64,000 nt of DNA from Babylonia areolata. Lineage: Eukaryota; Mollusca; Gastropoda; Neogastropoda; Buccinidae. The notes beneath the pieces were generated by a model. That model did no database searches and was not told where the DNA came from. It saw only the letters and a list, made by a program, of their open reading frames with translations. Made by a program: the position numbers and the translations under genes. The stretch lies in contig NC_134883.1 in assembly GCF_041734735.1 (NCBI RefSeq), positions 18,905,247-18,969,246 of the forward strand, in the 5' to 3' direction. Numbering within the stretch: position 1 is the stretch's first letter; every line of letters starts with the position of its first letter. This document shows positions 9,258 through 19,800 of this stretch, piece after piece.

Positions 9258-12200
9258 TCACAAACTGTCTGATCCACTGCTGGTTTTCAGAGTCTTTCTC
9301 AAACCTTTCTGTTTCTTCTTCAGATTCAGTTCATAACGTACCTTGTCCATCATTATCTTCATCTTGTGATGAATTCTGATTCTGAAGAACAGATCTAGGA
9401 TGTGAATAAGAACATCACCAGCAATTTTTGTGGACAAAGACTGTCCACACTGATACAGCGTGTCATAGTAACGTTCTGTTACATCTGTGGACTCCAGACA
9501 TGCTGCCACAAAAGAGTTAACACTGACCTCCTTTACATCATTGCCTGTGCCAGCCAACTGTCGAAATACGACTTCAACTGTGCAAAACATTTCAGAAATG
9601 TTAGGCTTAACATATGTTAGGCCACCCCTATCTAACAGTTTTGTCATGTCTGTAGCACTCTGACTGCAGCCTTCTTCCTCTCCAGAGTGCAGAGTTAAAT
9701 TATTTAAACATTCAATCTGTTCATCAATGTGGTGGTTTTTCTGCAGACGCCACAGCTTTTGTTTGATTTTTTTTATTACTGACCCAGCTACATACCTAAT
9801 AACCGTTTTTTCCTCTTCGGGAATGAAAGTATCTGGTTCACAGTCAGACTTCCTGTTGCAGTAACAGTCTGAAACCAAACGTTGGAATATTCTCAGAGCA
9901 ATCCAGGCTGATACCTGCGATGATTTCGTTGTTTCTGTGAGGCTTTCCATGTTTTTGAGGAATGCACAATGGTAGTTCCCCCATGCTCTCTCCTTGGCTG
10001 CATTCAGAAATTTACTTCTTGGAACAAGGCAGCTGGTCAGGAAACTCAGCTTGGGAAGCAGCTCATCACCTTGAAACAAAAGGTCATACTGTACTTGTAA
10101 ATCTTATATCTCAATGAACAGTGCCAAAGTTTATCTGGTTTTAGTCCATAAAACTAAAGGAAAACACTGGTTCCATTCAAAAGAATAAATAATCCCAAAT
10201 GCTGTTCTGTTATTCTGTAAGTATGCGTGCAACGTAATCTGGGCCATTTGATCCTTCATGTCCTTTTTTTTATTTTCCCATGCATAACATATTCTTCCAC
10301 ATACACAAGTATTAAAGAAAAGGGAATAAGAAACAGGGAAATTTTAAATACAAACTCACTAAAACAATAATTACTGTTATCAATATTGAATGTACTCCTC
10401 ACACACACATGCACAATTACATCTGTGTTCAGCATAAAAATATGCAGCCAGCTGTCACGGAGAAGTAAAAAGGAAATCATATTGAAGAAAACAATAATTG
10501 CTTCTGAATGAACAGTGATGAAAGACTGACTTTTTTCTTTTCTTTAAAGGAACTGATCCATGAAAATCAATTTAGAGAACAAAGAGGCAATTAGTGAATT
10601 ACACTTAAAAAACAAAACATTCCAGTTACTAATAGCAAAAAGACTGCACTGTCAAAAAATGTCAACCACTCCTACTCTTCCAATGCTTCAATCTACAAAC
10701 AGACAGCAATGATTCATAAGGATGAGGCAGTTAAATTCCACTTACTTTTCCTCATGACATATCAATTTACATCCACCACTCACACACAGACCCTTTTCAC
10801 ATCGCACAACATAATGTCTCTGCTTACATTGCAAACTGCAGACTGTGTTCTTGAAATCTGAAGGCAGGCAGGGGTCTTCTTTTAATGTCTTGCAAACATC
10901 CTGAAGTAACCAAGCAGTAACCTGTGGAGAAAAAAAGCAACATAAAAATTTTAAAAAGCAAAACACAACTGAAAAAATGTTTTGTCACTGAAGTCTTTTC
11001 CCTTTCCACACCCAGCAAAATTATAACCCACTCTTAAACTAGTTAAAGGTCTGTGTATAAAAACATCTTTTTAAAATTCACTTAACAAGATGATACTTGT
11101 TTCATATATTTGTTTTCTTCCACTGCTAAGCTGATCCATATGACAGAGTTAAAGCCAGTGCTCTTGCTATCACTGTTTCACTAACATTTGAGTTATCTAT
11201 GTCACTCAGTATGAGAATGAATTTGAAGTCTTATTGTAAATAAATAACAGTCCAAAAAGCTGCTTTAAGCACAATATTCTTGAAATATATTTTCCAATAT
11301 ATTGAAGAAACAAGAACAAGAACAAAAAGAAGAATTTCGGACAGCTTGCACATGTTTAATTTTTGTACGACACTGGACAGAACATTAGTAGGTGATATAA
11401 AAAATGGAAACATGAGCAATATGGGGAAAAAAAGAAGAAAAATACAGATGCATTCTCAACATAAACACTTGTAGACTTTCAAACACTACGTGTAACTACG
11501 CATATATTTGAACAATACCTGTATACAGTGTATTGTTTTACAATTTACCTCAGGCACATTGTCTTCCGGCTTCTTGGTTTCAGCTGGAAACTTGCGTATT
11601 TCTTCATTTTCACTGAATATCATGTCTTCAATTTGTTCCTGCAAAGTAAATGTACACATCAGAAAAAAAAGAGATGACAGCATTTTAAAACAATTTTCAA
11701 CATATTACACTGTTATTTCCACAAGTTGTCTTAGTTGTCTTACATTGTATAGAACTTGCAACACTGTTTGTATGTCTGGGTATGTACTTTACAGTTTTAT
11801 TTTATACAGTTATACATGTCTGTGTGGTTGTGTGTGTGTGCGTGTGTGTGTATGTGTGTTGAAACCTACACCAAAAAATTGCACTTCACACATCATTAAG
11901 TCTAACAACTGATTACCACATAAGATTAACTGATATAACAAAATACTAATACTATGGACAAGCTGGGATCCACAATAATGCAGATTTAATCAATGAAATG
12001 AGTTTCAGCATTTTTTGCTTGAGTATTGCTATCATTCTGTGCATAAACTGTGTATGTATGTATACAATACATCATGTGTGTGTGTATTTGATATTCGCTG
12101 CTCAAGTCATTTAATACGACAGATCTCACATAACATGAAGTTGAGCACCGACTGATTGATCTCAATTATTTGTCATCAGGCTTTGAAATGCCTCGCATGG

Positions 12201-12551
12201 GTTATTTTTTGTTTGAAAAAAAAAATGCTGACAGGAGATGATGACATTCTGAATTTGGACACGATATAAACGTTGAAGGAACACAGAAAATGAACCGTTC
12301 TGAAAACTATCGATACGATGAACAGCGATGTATTCCCAACAGGTTTGATGTCAAAATTCAGCCGAACTTAACATCACAAAAGAATTATCAAAATATACAT
12401 TTAAAATAAAACCTTTTAAAATATTTGGAAGGACACTTCGTGTTTTCCTCTATCTGTTCACGTACTAGTTAGTTTTTATATAGTGACATTTTAATTTTAA
12501 TTTGCGAAACATTTGACTCACCTCGACAAGCTCGTCTACACGTGACTCCAT
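9258..12551 (-). CDS. Second transposon gene: Cys-rich protein with P/THAP9 C-terminal-like region
   Basis: Minus-strand exons 12551-12522 (MESRVDELVE), 11638-11549, 10921-10746 and 10069-9258, with good GT/AG sites. Exons 1 and 2 are acidic. Exon 3 carries a Cys/His cluster (C50, C58, C68, C72, H76, C81, C86, C91, C95, H96) suggesting zinc binding. Exon 4 (269 aa) contains EEEKTVIRYVAGSVIKKI and DRGGLTYVKPNISEMF, resembling the YVAG and RGGL blocks that follow the catalytic core in P/THAP9-type transposases, and ends in a basic KKKQKGLRK tail. Exons 3 and 4 do not join in frame. A 17-nt exon at 10692-10676, with a strong acceptor and a weak donor, would restore phase and give about 374 aa. 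The ATG lies about 130 bp inside the right end, so the gene belongs to the transposon. It may supply in trans the C-terminal module that looks reduced in the transposase; that role is inference. Alternative: a captured host gene. Confidence 0.62.
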
Positions 12552-12646
12552 GTTGTCAAAAGTGAACCGGATGTCAGTAACCCTGTCGCTGTTAAAAATC
12601 GGACTGGCCCACGCTTCGAAACACACACAGTGTAGGGTTACATCAC

Positions 12647-12679
12647 AAGTTGCCCGTCTAGGGAATTCTAGTGTCTATG
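12647..12679. repeat. Right terminal inverted repeat of the P-like element
   Basis: Ends TCTAGTGTCTATG; its reverse complement begins CATAGACACTAG and matches the left end at 27 of 33 bases. It is followed at once by TTTGCAC. Confidence 0.8.
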
Positions 12680-12686
12680 TTTGCAC
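12680..12686. repeat. Right target-site duplication TTTGCAC
   Basis: Identical to 3048-3054. Confidence 0.7.
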
Positions 12687-12939
12687 ACGGCCCTGCCATC
12701 AGCAGACCTCGTGGAGTGATCACTGTTGTGGGATATTTTTAGATCGGCGCACAGTACAAGAGCGGCAAGCATTGCGTTGCAGGCAAGTGAGGACTGACTG
12801 AACGTTCCCTGCAACCCGCTTCTGTCTCTCAGTGCTTCCGTTCTCAGAGCTGTGCGAAAGCGTTGTCTGTCCGCAGAACATGGCTTCATCATCTCTGGTA
12901 TATATATATATATATGTGTGTATTTGACTGTGTGTATTT
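12687..12939. other. Host flank of the transposon; promoter-like words, no clear gene
   Basis: Holds TATTTTTAGATC at 12734-12745 (a word also found at 31806, 32294 and 46587) and moderately GC-rich sequence. A short ATGGCTTCATCATCTCTG runs into GTATAT, which could be a tiny exon and donor, before a (TA)n near 12899. This might be the promoter or 5' leader of the IFI27-like gene downstream, but nothing proves it. Confidence 0.25.
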
Positions 12940-12944
12940 GTTTA

Positions 12945-13770
12945 TGTGTATTTGACTGTGCTTTCATATCTGTGAAACTGCATGTTTTGCGCATATCTGT
13001 TATGCATGTGTGGGTGTATGTGTGAATGTGTGTCTTCATGTCTTTACATTTATTTGCTTATTTATCATCATTGTTGTCTTTTTTCTTCTTTTTTTTTCTT
13101 TTTTTTATTATTACTTCTACCTTTTTTTCATATTATACTAGTCAGGTTGAGTTCTTCTATAGCGTATCTACGGCTGTTGCAAGGATAGTTTAGCTCGGCC
13201 TTGTCAAGCTTGTCAAGTTTGTTTACGCATCTCACCCGTTCCCTTCCCTCCCCTCCCCAGTTGTCAGCCAAACTGAATTTGTGTAGAATTTTGTCTACTA
13301 TCCTGTTACACTCTGACACTAGTGGTGATCGGCAGTAAACAAACTGTAAGCAAGCTTGTGTTTTGATGAACTGACATAGTTCGATGTTGCTTCTTTTTTT
13401 TTCTTCTTAAAAAAAAAAAAAAGGTATATTGACTACAACTGATGAAATATATACTGGGAACGTGAAGCACATCATTTTGAAGTACTTGTATCAGATCGAC
13501 TGAGGCACATGCTGAACACCTTGTTACAGAGTTATTGTCAGAAGATGACGTTCAGTCACCTGAGTGTAAGTCAGTGTATTAAGATGATTATTGTTTATTT
13601 ATTTATGTATTTATTTACTGATTTATGTACGCTTATCTTTTTTTTCTTTTTTTTTCTCAACGCCTGACTAAGCGCGTTGGGCTACGCCGCTGGTCAGGCA
13701 CAGATGTGGTGTAGCGTATATGGATTTGTCCAAACGCAGTGACGCCTCTTTGAGCTACTGAAACTGAAAC
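12945..13770 (-). mobile_element. Composite repeat copy A with tRNA-like SINE head, interrupted
   Basis: The left part (about 12945-13140) has ACTGTGCTTTCATATCTGTG and the T-rich body. The right part (about 13592-13770) has the SINE head, which on the minus strand starts at 13770 with GTTTCAGTAGCTCAAAGAGG and contains AACGCGCTTAGTCAGGC. TAGCTCAAGGAGG resembles an A box and GCGTTCGGACAAATCC a degenerate B box. In this copy about 450 bp of unrelated sequence (13140-13590) lies between the two parts. Confidence 0.65.
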
Positions 13771-13781
13771 TATATATATGT

Positions 13782-15645
13782 AAACAGTGGGGTGTTGGGG
13801 AAACAGTGGTGGTGTTGGGGAAACAGTGGTGTGGGGAAACTGGTGGTGTTTGGGAGACAGTGGTGGTGCTTGGGAAACAGTGGTGGTGTTGGGGAAACAG
13901 TGGTGTGGGGAAACAGTGGTGGTGTTGGGGAAACAGTGGTGGTGTTGGGGAAACAGTGGTGGTGTTGGGGAAACAGTGGTGGTGTTGGGGAAACAGTGGT
14001 GTGGGGAAACAGTGGTGGTGTTGTGGAAACAGTGGTGGTGTTGGGGAAACAGTAGTGGTGTTGGGGAAACAGTAGTGGTGTTGGGGAAACAGTGGTGTGG
14101 GGAAACAGTGGTGGTGTTGTGGAAACAGTAGTGTTGTTGGGGAAACAGTGGTGGTGTTGGGGAAACAGTAGTGTTGTTGGGGAAACAGTGGTGATGTGGG
14201 GAAACAGTAGTGGTGTTGGGGAAACAGTAGTGGTGTTGGGGAAACAGTGGTGATGTGTGGGGAAACAGTGGTCGTGTTGGGGAAACAGTAGTGGTGTTGG
14301 GGAAACAGTGGTGTGGGGAAACAGTGGTGGTGTTGGGGAAACAGTAGTGGTGTTGGGGAAACAGTGTTGTGGGGAAACAGTGGTGTGGGGGAAACAGTAG
14401 TGGTGTTGGGGGAAACAGTGTTGTGGGGAAACAGTGGTGTGGGGGAAACAGTAGTGGTGTTGGGGAAACAGTGTTGTGGGGAAACAGTGGTGGTGTTGGG
14501 GAAACAGTAGTGGTGTTGGGGGAAACAGTGTTGTGGGGAAACAGTGGTGGTGTTGGGGAAACAGTAGTGGTGTTGGGGAAACAGTGGTGTGGGGAAACAG
14601 TGGTGGTGTTGGGGAAACAGTAGTGGTTTTGGGGAAACAGTGTTGTGGGGAAACAGTGGTGTGGGGGAAACAGTGGTGGTGTTGGGGAAACAGTCATGTG
14701 GGGAAACAGTGGTGGTGTTGGGGAAACAGTGGTGTGGGGAAACAGTGGTGTGGGGGAAACAGTGGTGGTGTTGGGGAAACAGTCATGTGGGGAAACGGTG
14801 GTGGTGTTGGGGAAACAGTGGTGGTGTTGGGGAAACAGTGGTGGTGTTGGGGAAACAGTGGTGGTGTTGGGGAAACAGTGGTATGGGGAAACAGTTATGT
14901 GAGGAAAAAGTGGTGTCGGGAAACAGTGGTGGTTTGGGGGAAACAATGGTGTGGGGAAACAGAGGTGTTGGGAAGCAGTGATGTAGGGAAACATTGGCGG
15001 TGTATGGGGAAACAGTGGTGGTGTTGGGGAAACAGTGGTGGTGTGGGTAAACAGTGGTGGTGTCGGGTAAACAGTGGTGGTGTTTGGGAAACAGTGGTGG
15101 TGTGGGTAAACAGTGGAGGTGTGGCGAAACAGTGGTGGTGTTGGGGAAACAGTGGTGGTGTTGGTAAACAGTGGTGGTGTTGGGGAAACAGTGATGGTGT
15201 GGGTAAACAGTGGAGGTGTTGGGGAAACAGTGGTGGTGTGGGTAAACAGTGGTGTGGGGAAACAGAGGTGTGGGGAAGCAGTGATGTAGGGAAACAGTGG
15301 AGGTGTATGTGGAAACAGTGGAGGTGTGGGTAAACAGTGGCGGTGTGGGGAAACAGTGGTGGTGTTGGGGAAAGTGGTTTGGGGAAACTGGAGGTGGGGA
15401 AACAGTGGAATTGAGGAAACAGTGGTGTGGGGAAAACAGTGGTGTAGGGAAACAGTGGAGGTTTGGGGGAAACAGTGGTGATGTTGGGGAAACAGAGGAG
15501 GTGTTGTCTAAACAGTGGAGTGTTTGGAAACAGTGGTGGTGTTGGGGAAACAAAAACAGTGGTGGTGTTGGGGAAACAGCAGTGTGTGGAAACAGTAGTG
15601 TGGGAAAACAGTGATGCTGTTGGGGAAACAGTGGTGGTGTGGGGA
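13782..15645. repeat. Minisatellite, 16/20-bp units, about 1.9 kb
   Basis: Units GGAAACAGTGGTGGTGTTGG (20 bp) and a shorter GGAAACAGTGGTGTGG form (16 bp) in irregular order. It reads open in several frames on both strands (HCFPNTTTVSP-like on minus), which is a by-product. It begins 11 bp after SINE copy A. Confidence 0.95.
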
Positions 15646-16838
15646 TTGACTGGTTGTGACGGTATGTGTTGACAGGTTGTGATAGTGTATGTTGACAGGT
15701 TGTGATTGTGTGTGTTGACAGGTTGTGACGGTGTGTTGACAGGTTGTGATGGTGTGTGCTGACAGGTTGTGATGGTGTGTTGACAGGTTGTGAGGATGTG
15801 TTGACAGGTTGTGAGGGTGTGTGTTGACAAGTTGTGAGGGTGTGTGTTGACAGGTTGTGATGGTGTGTTGAAAGGTTGTGATGGTGTGTGTTGACAAGTT
15901 GTGACGGTGTGTGTTAACAGGTTGTGACGATATGTTGACAGGTTGTGATGGTGTATGATGACAGGTTGTGACGATATGTTGACAGGTTGTGACGGTGTGT
16001 GTTGACAGGTTGTGACTATATGTTGGCAGGTTGTGATGGTGTATTGACAGGTTGTGGCTGTGTGTTGACAGGTTGTGACAGTGTGTTTTGACAGGTTGTG
16101 ATGGTGTGTTGACAGGTTGTGAGGATGTGTTGACAAGTTGTGAGGGTGTGTGTTGACAAGTTGTGAGGGTGTGGGTTGACAGGTTGTGATGGTGTGTTGA
16201 CAAGTTGTGAGGGTGTGTGTTGACAGGTTGTGATGGTGTGTTGACAGGTTGTGACAGTGTGTCTTGACAGGTTGTGACTGTGTGTTGACAGGTTGTGACA
16301 GTGTGTGTTGACAGGTTGTGTTGGTGTGTGTTGACAGGTTGTGACAGTGTGTCTGGACAGGTTGTGACTGTGTGTTGACAGGTTGTGACAGTGTGTCTTG
16401 ACAGGTTGTGATGGTGTATGATGACAGGCTGTGATGGTGTGTTGACAGGTTGTGACAGTGTGTGTTGACAGGTTGTGACTGTGTGTTGACAGGTTGTGAC
16501 AGTGTGTGTTGACAGGTTGTGTTGGTGTGTGTAGACAGGTTGTGACTGTGTGTTGACAGGTTGCGATGGTGTGTTAACAGATTGTGTTGGGGTGTGTTCA
16601 CAGGTTGTGATGGGGGGTGTTGACAGGTTGTGATGGTGTGTTGTGTTGACAGGTTGTGATGGTGTTGACAGGTTGTGACCGTGTGTTGACAGGTTGTGAC
16701 GGTGTGTGTTGACAGGTTGTGACTGTGTGTTGACAAGTTGTGACGGTGTGTGTTGACAGGTTGTGACTGTGTGTTGACAGGTTGTGATAGTGTTGACAGG
16801 TTGTGATGGTGTGTTCACAGGTTGTGATGGTGTGTGTT
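15646..16838. repeat. Minisatellite, 20-23-bp units, about 1.2 kb
   Basis: Units GTTGACAGGTTGTGATGGTG with GTGT length variation, about 55 copies, joined directly to the previous array. Every unit carries GACAG|GTTGTG, which resembles a splice acceptor. The last unit overlaps the first coding exon of the IFI27-like gene. Confidence 0.95.
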
Positions 16839-19800
16839 CTGCTGATAACAGCCAACACAGCCACTGCCTGGGAATGGAAGTGTCCGGAGATAGGTCAGTC
16901 ATGGTCCGTCCGTGTCACATTGCTTGCCATGTGTGTATGTGTGTGTGTCCTGCAACTATGCACTACATCTTCTTCTTATTGTTATCATTATTATTGTTAT
17001 TACAGATACAATAAAAGCACAATTTGAAGAGAGCATGAAGATACAAATGTTGTTAAACTGTTGAAGTTTCGATACAGTAATAAGTTACAGTCAAAACTGC
17101 TGGGACATAAGGCATTGACAGTCATGAGCAGTCCATGAGGGCATCACACCCAACACTAGAAAACAGACCTGTGGTGTGAAGGGTTAGCAGTCAGTGGACC
17201 CATCCTCCATCCATAACACATACCTGACCCTCCATCCATAACACAGCCCTGACCCTCCATCCATAACACAGCCCTGACCCTCCATCCATAGCACAGCCCT
17301 GACCCTCCATCCTCCATCCATAGCACAGCCCTGACCCTCCATCACACACCTGACCTTCCATCCATAACACAGCCCTGACCCTCCATCACACACCTGACAC
17401 TCCATCCATAACACAGCCCTGACCCTCCATCCATAGCACAGCCCTGACCCTCCATCCATAGCAACCAACATGCCTTGATTCTAACCGACTCAGTGAACCT
17501 CATACAGAAAATTGAAAATGGAATGGGAAGCCCAGAGTGGCATAAGACAATGCGCAACTTTCAGATTAAAAAACTCACATGGTCACACTGCCCGGGACAT
17601 GCAGGTGTTAAGGGAAATGAGCGAGCTGACAGACTTGCTGGTAACGCAACAACAACGTGCGGCCTACATCTAGGAAAATCAGAAATCCTCAGTAAAGTCA
17701 AAGAATATCAAAAAGAACAGGTACAAGGCCATCACACCATCGATCACCTCAAAGAAATAAAATCAGAGAGAGGGAGCAGCCGTAAGTCTAGCATGAAAGG
17801 TAGAGCACGATGCTTTGCAAATCAAACAAATATCGGCATCATTTCCAAACCAACATTGAACAAATTTCTTCAAAACGGAACAGAGTCTCTGTGGGCTTTT
17901 CCAAATACAATAGACTGCAACACACTAGACGCCACGTTCTTAGCATCAGAGATCTTTTCCCATCCCTCTTGCGGCCAATCAGTGGCAGCCTCTGTGTGTG
18001 TGTGTGTGTGTGTGTGGGTCTGTGTGTTTGAGTGCGTTTGTGCATGCGCGAGGGTGTAAGTGTACACAAGTGTCAGGAGAGTTCTGTGCATGTGTGTGTG
18101 TGTGTGTGTGAGGGTGGGGGGGGGTTGGAGGGGAGGGGGTAGAGGATGAGGTATGTGTGTGTATGCATGCCTACACTGTGGGAGCAACGGAATATTGGAA
18201 CGTGCGGGTGTGTATATATATATATATCTTTGTATATATGTGTGGGGGGTTGGGGTGGGGGATATGGGTGTATGTGTGTGTGCTTGTACAAGTAAGTGTT
18301 CATCTCTGTGTGTGTATGTGTGTGTGTGTGTGTGTGTGTGCCGTGGAAGCTGCGATACGTAGCTGGAAATGAGTGTGTGGAGGAAGGGGGTAGAGGAGGT
18401 GCAGGGTAATATGTGTGTGGAGGGGGTGGGGGGGGTGTCTTGGGGCTCATGTACATTTATATGTATTTGACTGTGCTTTCATATCTGTGAAACTGTATGT
18501 TTGGTGCATATCTGTTATGCATATGTGGGTGTATGTGTGAATGTGTGTCTCCATGTTTTACATTTATTTGCTTATTTATCATCATTGTTGTCTTTTTTAT
18601 TTTTTTTATATTATTATTATTATTACTACTACTTTTTTATATTATAATTATTATTTATTTATTTATGTACGCTTATAGTTGACTTCATCAAGTTTTTGCG
18701 CCTTATACATATTATTAGTAGTGGTAGTAGTAATTTTTTTTATGTATTTATCTATTATTCATTCACCCCTTTTTTTTCTTCTTTTTTTTTCTCAAGGTGA
18801 CTAAGCGCGTTGGGTTATGCTGCTGGTCAGGCATCTGCTTGGCGGATGTGGTGTAGCGTAAATGGATTTGTCTGAACGCAGTGACGCCTCCTTGAGCTAC
18901 TGAAACTGAAACCATAACACAGCCCTGACCCTCCATCCATAACACAGCCCTGACCCTCCACCCTCCATAACACAGCCCTGACTTTCCACCCTCCATCCAT
19001 AACACAGCCCTGACCCTCCATCCATAACACAGCCCTGACCCTCCACGCTCCATCCATAATACAGCCCTGACCCTCCATCCATAACACAGCCCTGACCCTC
19101 CACCCTCCATCCATAACACAGCCCTGACCCTCCACCATCCATCCATAACACAGCCCTGACCCTCCATCCATAACACAGCCCTGACCCTCCATCCTCCATC
19201 CATAACACAGCCCTGACCCTCCATCCATAACACAGCCCTGACCGTCCATCCATAACACAGCCCACAGCCCTGACCCTCCATCCATAACACAGCCCTGACC
19301 CTCCATCCATAACACAGCCCACAGCCCTGACCCTCCATCCATAACACAGCCCACAGCCCTGACCCTCCATCCATAACACAGCCCTGACCCTCCATCCATA
19401 ACACGGCCCTGACCCTCCATCCATAACACAGCCCTGACCCTCCATCCATAACACAGCCCTGACGTTCCATCCTCCATCCATAACACAGCCCTGACGCTCC
19501 ATCCTCCATCCATAACACAGCCCTGACGTTCCATCCTCCATCCATAACACAGCCCTGACGTTCCATCCTCCATCCATAACACAGCCCTGACCCTCCATCC
19601 ATAACACAGCCCTGACGCTCCATCCATAACACAGCCCTGACGCTCCATCCTCCATCCATAACACAGCCCTGACGCTCCATCCTCCATCCATAACACAGCC
19701 CTGACGCTCCATCCATAACACAGCCCTGACGCTCCATCCTCCATCCATAACACAGCCCTGACGCTCCATCCATAACACAGCCCTGACGCTCCATCCTCCA

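Larger units (their letters stand above)
3055..12679. mobile_element. P-superfamily (THAP) DNA transposon with two convergent genes
   Basis: The element is bounded by 33-bp terminal inverted repeats (3055-3087 and 12647-12679, 27 of 33 bases matching). These begin with CA, as Drosophila P termini do, and are flanked by a perfect 7-bp direct repeat TTTGCAC. The plus-strand gene begins 143 bp inside the left end and encodes a THAP plus RNase-H-like transposase. The minus-strand gene begins about 130 bp inside the right end and encodes a Cys-rich protein with a P/THAP9 C-terminal-like region. The two converge on a shared 2-kb 3' region. At about 9.6 kb it is much longer than the 2.9-kb Drosophila P element. 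Both frames are long and intact apart from one uncertain junction in the second gene. The 82 % match between ends argues against a very recent insertion, but P-family TIRs need not be identical. Confidence 0.8.
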
